A stretch of 64,000 bases of DNA, taken from positions 540,568,879 through 540,632,878 of the forward strand of contig OY856413.1 of assembly GCA_963693085.1 (NCBI GenBank). Reading direction: 5' to 3'. The translations under genes and the position numbers were made by a program. The first letter of the stretch is position 1; the number at the start of each line of letters is the position of its first letter. This DNA comes from Alisma plantago-aquatica (Eukaryota; Streptophyta; Magnoliopsida; Alismatales; Alismataceae). The notes under the pieces are model-generated. The model was given only the letters and a program-made list of their open reading frames with translations. It was not told where the DNA came from and made no database searches. Below, in pieces: positions 57,405-64,000 of the stretch.

Positions 57405-58390
57405 TTACTCCATTGTGAGGAACAATCCAACTTTTCCCTTCTGTAAAGACTTATTTCTTATGAGATCATGCATATTCAAACATATGTGAGATCCACATCT
57501 GGTATAATACACCCAAGATGAAGAAGTAATTAGATTTATCTTAAAACTTATATACCTAAAGTTGAGGTTTCCATCCCCTCCTTCTTTTTCTTTAGTTCCT
57601 CCAGGTAGAGAGGGAAGTTCCACTTCCAGTGTCAAGGCTAGTGAAAATGGTGATAATTTCCTCCCTTATTCACCCCTCCCTTTGCTTTGAGCATTGAAGA
57701 TTTGGGCTTCTAGCTAGATTTAGAACTCTTCTTAGCTTTACCTTTACTTTTAGACTTCCCCTTTGGTTTGATGATCATCATCATAGACTTCTTATGTTTC
57801 TTCATTTTTGTCGTTGCTATTCTCAACATGCCAAGTAACTCTATCAATGGCTTGTCAAAGTCATTCATGTTGTAGTTCATGACAAACTGATTGTATGCTT
57901 TTGGCAGAGATTGCAGAATCACATCAGTGCCCAACCCTTAAGGAAAAGGGAATCCCAGTCTAGCAAGGTTCTCCACATATCCAATGATCTTGATCACGTG
58001 AGGACCAACTGGATCTCCTTCTACCAAGTCACTTGAACAACACCTTGGAGACATCATATCTCTCATGTCTTTCCCGATCCTGGAACATGTTCTTAAGATT
58101 TGTTACCATCTCAATAACATCCATGTTTTCATGCTATATCTGCATCTCATAGTTCATGGAGCACATCATTAAGAATTTTATATAAACAAAATATTCAGTA
58201 TGCTTCTTGTAAGCATTCGTGTCATCCTTAGGTATGGTGGGAACATGATCATCTGGCTCCTGGTGTCTCCAGGACGTAGAGCTTGCACTCCTATGTGAGA
58301 TAAATTCTCAGCATCATGTACCAGTCATGCAAGTTAATTCCATTTAACTTGTTCTTCTCAAGGACTGATCACAGAGAAAAAGTGCTGTTT
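57405..58390 (-). pseudogene. Copia gag and protease remnant
   Basis: Gag begins near KLNGINLHDW (about 58350) and is readable again as TDVILQSLPKAYNQFV and FDKPLIELLGMLR, then a Lys/Ser-rich tail (57934-57710). The protease shows SSSWVYYTRCGSHIC (57530-57480), where the DTG active-site motif is changed to YTR, and then MHDLIRNKSLQKGKV. The zinc knuckle between them is lost or shifted. Inactive. Confidence 0.8.
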
Positions 58391-58449
58391 GTTATAAATT
58401 GATTCTACAAGAGAAATTTTTATTTGTCAAAATAATTTGATTTGACTTG

Positions 58450-59840
58450 AATTGAATAAAATTTGATGATGTTTAATTAGACATTTGATTCATTATCGCT
58501 ATCACTATTTTGTTCAAATTGATAACCCCTACTTATCAATTTGGAAGATTGTAGTGTAAAACCTTCTAGTGATCCAAGATACAAAATAATTGAGCTATTA
58601 CCCGGCCAATGCCAACGTCCATAATCAATCATTAAGGTAGGAAACTTTTACCAATTGCATCTTACACAATCCTTGGGTAGATGGTATGTACACTCTTTTC
58701 CATAGTCATCTTCATGGTTCTAAGTGCTTAATCTTATTAAGCTCACTTAGTTAAGTCTGACCCAAAAGCCAACACGATAATAATGCATCATTCTTGGTAG
58801 GCCCACATAACTACCAAAATCTAACACCATAATAATGCTCCCTGCTTGGTAGACCCACATAAGTACCATCACACTTCTATAATATAGAAGACGCATGACG
58901 CTTGGCATGCCCACGATTGGTTTATCAAACTTTTAATGTGTTTTGATAATGGAAATGATCTTATATTTAATATGTTTGATGAGAGATTATATATATACAT
59001 ATATATATATCCAATCACCAAATAATATAGTGTGTATAATATACATGCTATATCCGACAAATCAAAATATGAAATTACGATGGTTATGGCCACAATATTG
59101 TAATTCCTTGGAGCCACAAGGAATTACTACCACCTAAGGACCACATCACATGTATGACCATGTTGTTGGTGTAGATCTGTGCTTGAATCAATCCAGGTTG
59201 ATCGGTCAACCCTTGAACTGACTGGCTCGCCTCCTAGTTGGTCGGCTGATCCTCAGAACTACCACCTGGCCTTCGATCAAAGCAATGTTTTGGACACTTC
59301 CAAACAATTGATTGGGCCACCACTCCATCGATTCATCTGTCCCTACTGTCTGTTCCTCAGTCCTCCATTCGATTGGCTCATCTTCTGAAACAGGCAGCTC
59401 ATCTGGTGTTGGATGTCTTCTTCATCATAATAGAATTACAATCTAACCTAATCCTATTAAACTTACTACATGGTAATAGGAAATCTTGAGTTACATTTGA
59501 GGGGAGCATAGGAAGGAAAGAATAATAATTTTACATTTGGAAGATAAGATAGAGTCTCATTATGCAAACTGAGATGTAAATAAGAATAAGAAACCATAAC
59601 TAAGAAAATACAAATAACTAGGGTTACTAGCCATAACCATGCTACACATCTACCATCATAACCAATCGATGCATATAAATTGCATATATGTCATATTATA
59701 TATATTTATTAATTGGGATTGTATGTTGTATTTAATCGAAATGTTCATTAATCATTTTAAGTATTCACATCGTATGATAAATGATGAAAATCAAGAGTCC
59801 GATCATATCAATTTAAATATCAAAAGATAATAAATTGATG
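58450..59840 (-). other. Leader region of the Copia element
   Basis: Non-coding. It holds two copies of a roughly 55-base unit with CACCATAATAATGC and TTGGTAG(A/G)CCCACATAA (58770-58870), and several GATCGGTCAA/GTCGGCTGA motifs (59195-59380) that resemble the palindrome array of the solo LTR. Confidence 0.5.
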
Positions 59841-59855
59841 TGGCTCTGATACCAC

Positions 59856-59898
59856 TGTTGGGGAATATGGCAACAGATAGGCATCAAAAACAAAAAAA
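59856..59898 (-). repeat. 5' LTR fragment of the Angela-like Copia element
   Basis: It starts TGTTGGGGAATATGGCAACA, two bases from the PBS, and matches the U5 ends at 47847 and 53605. It breaks off after about 43 bases where the next element begins. Confidence 0.75.
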
Positions 59899-60633
59899 TT
59901 TAAGACTCCTGACCTATCTTTATGCTTAATTGTAATTACTTGGTATAATGAGATGCCTAAATCATAATTTATTCTTGTGAGATGTCTTAATATCATGTGA
60001 CATGTTTATATTTTCATTTAGGTCCAATTTAATTGATGTTTGAGCTATCTTTGCTATATATGTGCTTGTTTTGGACATGTTTACAATTTACCCATAAGTG
60101 AGGGTTATCTTGTAAAATGTCACATGATGAGAGTGCATCTTGTGTTTTGACATTATGAGAGAGAGGATGATAATATGGGGAGCCTTGTTGGAATCATGTT
60201 TGGTAATGTAACATATCATGGTGACTCTAGGGTTTTCTTAAAGATGATAGAGTAACTAGGCTAGGCTTTGATGTTCTTACCACTACACAACTTTTCGTGA
60301 GGGTAGTGACCGAAACACATGTCCTAGATGATATGGTCTTGACTGAGACAACCTAGAGGTGGGTGGTTGAGATAGTTTGTCCTTTAGTGTCTCAACCATA
60401 TACATGTGACCTAGGGTTTCCGCCTTGAAGTGTCTCAATAAGACAAATCATAGTGTCTCGACTGAGACAAGGGGGTAACCGACCTAGTTGGTCTGGTCAC
60501 TTTTGGGTGGATAAACATAACCCTTTGATATTTTCATGTAAGTGGAAATCAGGTTATTTCTTTTAGTGTTATGTGTCCCCTTGGTGATATATTATGTTGA
60601 CACCTCAATACCTCTTACTTCCCTCCTACTTTG

Positions 60634-60647
60634 GGTATATAACCCCT
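60634..60647 (+). promoter_or_regulatory. TATA box of the right-edge LTR
   Basis: GGGTATATAACCCC, followed by CTTCTCTTCTGAAGAG and a CT-rich leader. Confidence 0.5.
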
Positions 60648-62253
60648 TCTCTTCTGAAGAGAGCAACCTTTTCAGCCCCAAATCTCTTTCTTCTACCTTG
60701 AGATCATCCATGGAGCTTCTAGATTAAGAGAGGTCAGATCTTGAAGCCTTGGTGGCTGATCTACTTTGCATGTTGAAGATCATGTGCTAGCATATCTGTT
60801 TGGTGGTGGCTTCTTTGTGAATCTTCTCTTAGTAAGTGATCTTCTTCATTGAATCACATTTTATCTTCTGAAACCTCCATATTCTTCATCCTCCTTAGTT
60901 TCAGACTATGGATTATCCATGGTGGATTTTTCTTGGAGATATACTCTTCACAAAGGCCTTCGAATGTGTTTTGACATGGTGGTAACTAGTGAGGGGATGA
61001 TTGCATCAATTTCCCCTTTCTCCTTTTGGTTCGGCCTAGATCTATTTTCCCTCCTTCTTGAACTCCCTTGCGAACATGGCTTTCTTCTTTTTTGGAGGTG
61101 ATGCTTTGGACGAATATTTGAAGCTTGGTTAAAGCTTTTGGAGCTTGAGATCTTAGGAGATAGTTTCACTTAAAAATAGGCAGGTTTTATAACTTTTCCT
61201 ACCTCTATTATGTGAATCTAAAACATGACCATAAGTTGCTATTATAATATCTAAAAATAGATCCATGATATGTTGAAAGACATAATATGTTTAGGGTTCT
61301 TAGAAGGATGTATTTCTTATAAACTCTAAAAATCTTGTACCTGATTTTGTTACAAATGGAAGATTTGTGTATTTCTTTGGATCATCTTCTATGGAACATT
61401 AATATATGATATATTGCTTGTTTACAATAGTTAACAGTAGGTTTTGGAGTTGATAACATGCATACGAATCTTAGTTTTCTCTCTCTATATTTAATCCTAT
61501 TGGTTCTTTGCTATGAACATGTTTTAGGGTTGATGAACACCATGATTTTGTGTGTGTTCACCCAGTTGACATTTGGTATACTTGGTTTGATCGCTTGTCT
61601 CGAACTAGTTCAAATCTACTATGGTGTTGGGCATGTGGTTGAGACATTCTTTGGTCTTCCTTTACATTCGACACCTATGAAAGGGGTGGTTTTGACTATG
61701 ACACCCTAAAATCCTAAGGGTGGTCGCTATCCTTGTGACGCAACGTTTCTACATGAACACTAAGTCTATTGTGAAGCATTGTGGCCAAGAAGGCTAAGCA
61801 TGATTGTCGAAACACTTGTTCAGTTTGGGTGAAGGTCGTAACCAGTTAAGGATAGGTTGGTAGTGGTCATGACATAATCGGTTACGGTCATTATACCTTG
61901 TAATAGTTGGGTCGCGACACCCTATTGTGTTACAATCATGAAGCACCCTGTGGTGTGATGACCACGACACTCCTTGGTGGATTTGCGGTCATGACGCCCT
62001 CTTGGGCGTTTCTCTTTGTTTCAGTCACAACAATGTTCTTGAATGGTGTCTTGATCGTGACCAGGTATAGGGGTGGTCGATATGTTTGGTTGCAGGTGGT
62101 CATGACGCTCCATCAGGGTGATCCTAGGGTTGCAACACCTAGGGTCAGGACCATGGGATGTTTCTCAGTCTAAACACATATGTTATGAGGGGTCATGATA
62201 CATGTTTGTGGTGGTGGTCAAGACATATGTGAAGTATCTTCGTCATGACATGA

Positions 62254-62350
62254 GTTGAGTTGTCGAGACACTCATATGTTGAGTTGTCGAGACACTTATG
62301 TGTTGAGTTGTCAAGACATCTATATGTAGGGTGGTCGAGACACCTATGTA
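62254..62350 (+). repeat. 24-bp tandem repeat
   Basis: Four copies at 62254, 62278, 62302 and 62326, with core GTTGAGTTGTCGAGACAC and a variable end (TCATAT, TTATGT). Degenerate GGTC(A/G)TGACACC motifs are scattered from 61690 to 62170. Confidence 0.85.
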
Positions 62351-64000
62351 TATGTATGAACATGGGAAATACATAGTGTAATGGTCTATTTAAAAATGTT
62401 GAAATTGTGAGTGGGTAATCATTAACAGTAATGCTTAACCCTTGTACTCTCCAACATTGTGGGAGATGATGGAATTAGGGTTTACTGGTTGAGGGATGAT
62501 ATGAAACCCTAATCTTGTGATAACATGATGTATGCACTCATACTACTCAAAGAATTCATTATGCGACTATATTTTCTCTCTCCTAATTGTGTAACACTAA
62601 CTTGTAGGTGAGACGAATGTCATATCTATGAGTATGATATGATGATCCCTATGTAATACAAGGCAGTGATTATGAGTAATGTTGAGGCATACTGTGATAT
62701 TGAAAGTGTAAGAAGTTATATGAATTGGTGTATTGGCCTAGCAAGTTCTTTATGCATAAGTTGATGGATTGGTATCCCATAGTGATGTGATGATGAGACA
62801 AGTTCTCACCTAGTACATTTTATATCTTCTGGAGTTGTATCTTATCCTTAATCTTATAGAATTTATCTAAGGTTAATATGTTGTAACTTGATTGACACAT
62901 TAAAAGATACCCAATTGGAATACCTAATCAAGTGAAACCCTAATCATGTGGTTGCCCTATATCATAGATCCATCTTCAATGTAAGTATCTAGTTGGATGG
63001 TGAAATGACTAACTCCTAAGGAAACTCAGTGTGCATATTATTGAATATGCAGAGTGCAAGTGGAGACATCTTCCCTGTATCCTTAAATTGATGAAATAGT
63101 GGTATAATGCTTTTTTATAGAACGGCCATGCATGAGCCTGTTCTCTAGTGCAGTGCCATGTACCAAGGTGGACTAGTTGTTTTACAAGACCATAGCATTA
63201 ACTATGAGTTGTTGTCTCTAGAGGACTATAGCTATGACTATAAGTTGTTGTTTAGTAGTTTGACAGTTACGTCACTGCATTGCAGACTCAAAATGACCAA
63301 GTAGTGTTGGTGATGATCATGGAGTCCAACTCTTTCATTGATCTTGTATGGTACTGATTTCTACTTAGTAGTGGTCAGTTGGATTTGAGTGGTTCGCCTC
63401 AAACCCTCAAGGCATAATAATAAAAGTGATAATACAACCGTATAGTATAGTTTCTTAGGGTCAAATAAGAATCACATTGGATGAACTCATGCCTTATCTT
63501 GGTATTATTTAGTTTATAACAATATACATGTTCTTCATATTCATTCTTAGAATATTAATTGATCTACTATTTAGTGATAACTAACTAGCTGTTTAATTTG
63601 CACTATCTATTGGATACATATCAATTAATTAAATCTGCTCAGCTTGTGAAGTATTGAATCTACTTGCTAAATTAACCGTGCTCATAATATTTGTCAACAA
63701 AGAGTTATACCTCTCGTTGGGATGTTTGGTCTCACCCTGTGTGTTCCACAACTTTTTAGGTGGTCGTGGATGAGGAGGTTGAGGTCGTGGTGCAGGTGAT
63801 GAGAAGCAAGGAGATCAGTAGTTGCTAGAAGATTGGATATGCAGCTAGCGTTTCAGCATAGAGGAGTCCTATGTGTTTTCCCTGTACTCTCAGGTTTTTA
63901 GGGAGATTTTGTTGTTTCATTTATTAAAGCATAGATTTTGGCTTTATGCCATGATTGTATAGAAATGGCATGTATATATAAACAGGCTGTAATATGTAAC

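Larger units (their letters stand above)
55745..59855 (-). mobile_element. Angela-like Copia element, internal region, truncated
   Basis: On the minus strand the order is PBS (59854-59842, TGGTATCAGAGCC), a leader (58450-59840), gag (58390-57710), protease (57635-57405), GAG-pre-integrase (about 57000-56950), a decayed integrase, and the start of reverse transcriptase (DVKTAF at about 55770). It stops there against the gypsy LTR. Stops and frameshifts are numerous. The family is judged from LTR and gag similarity. Confidence 0.8.
59899..64000 (+). mobile_element. Probable Ty3/gypsy-type LTR, running off the window
   Basis: Non-coding DNA with the architecture of the two other gypsy LTRs here: a TATA box (GGGTATATAACCCC, about 60634-60647), a transcribed-leader-like block (60650-61160), a repeat-rich middle (61690-62350) and a 3' part with TTTTTAGGTGGTCGTGGATG near 63755. 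The exact left end is not fixed, and the right end and internal region lie outside the window. Frames such as 61907-62173 are repeat artefacts. Confidence 0.45.

Noticed and set aside
61907..62173. 88-codon frame near the right edge
   Set aside because: It falls in the region of repeated GGTCRTGACACC motifs in an LTR; no start context or family.

Overview
This is a plant nuclear window made almost entirely of transposable elements (TEs). I find no intact host gene, rRNA, tRNA, CRISPR array or bacterial-type operon in 64 kb. The AT-rich composition, the LTR retrotransposons primed by initiator-Met tRNA, the CACTA (En/Spm) elements with TNP2-type transposase and the L1-type LINE all point to gene-poor, repeat-rich DNA of a flowering plant; I cannot name the species.

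Layout. 1-3465: AT-rich DNA with a weak GC-rich gene remnant (439-1345), pyrimidine-rich degenerate repeats, and the left end of a possible hAT-like element. 3466-7629: CACTA-1, a 4.16 kb element with a GTT target duplication, an internally deleted derivative of the CACTA-2 family. 7633-10674: AT-rich flank, then a decayed Copia LTR. 10675-13556: a 2.9 kb non-autonomous LTR element with ATGCG duplication. 14.6-18.3 kb: part of an old minus-strand Copia element (reverse transcriptase and integrase traces) with a possible SINE. 18317-43976: a Sirevirus-like Copia element (ATATT duplication) whose 3' LTR is split by CACTA-2 (18473-38356, AGC duplication), which itself holds a Tekay-like Ty3/gypsy element (27781-37634, GAATG duplication). 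This three-level nest fills 25.7 kb. 43977-45442: tandem duplication over the Sirevirus border, then the other half of the old Copia element (gag and protease traces). 45454-47301: a 5'-truncated L1-type LINE. 47847-59898: fragments of an Angela-like Copia family (an inverted LTR, a solo LTR with TTTAT duplication, and a gag-to-RT internal region) mixed with a probable gypsy LTR. 59.9-64 kb: a further gypsy-type LTR running off the window.

How the parts relate. CACTA-2 carries both genes of its family: a TNP2-like transposase (20645-23867) and a multi-exon Transposase_24/Ulp1-like gene (24110-27700). Both are broken, nearly always by C-to-T or G-to-A changes. CACTA-1 lies in the opposite orientation and joins the first 50 or so transposase codons directly to the Ulp1-like exons, a classic autonomous/non-autonomous (Spm/dSpm) relationship. 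Both keep arrays of inverted repeats near the ends and 315-bp hairpin units between the 5' end and the transposase. The nesting orders the events: old Copia, then Sirevirus, then CACTA-2, then Tekay.

I found no wholly new system. The most unusual signals are arrays of small palindromes or hairpins inside TE regulatory regions: an AACCGATCGGTT array upstream of the TATA box in a solo LTR, a 60-bp repeat made of three mini-hairpins in a gypsy LTR, the CACTA hairpin arrays, and an intact 54-codon truncated transposase ORF in CACTA-1.
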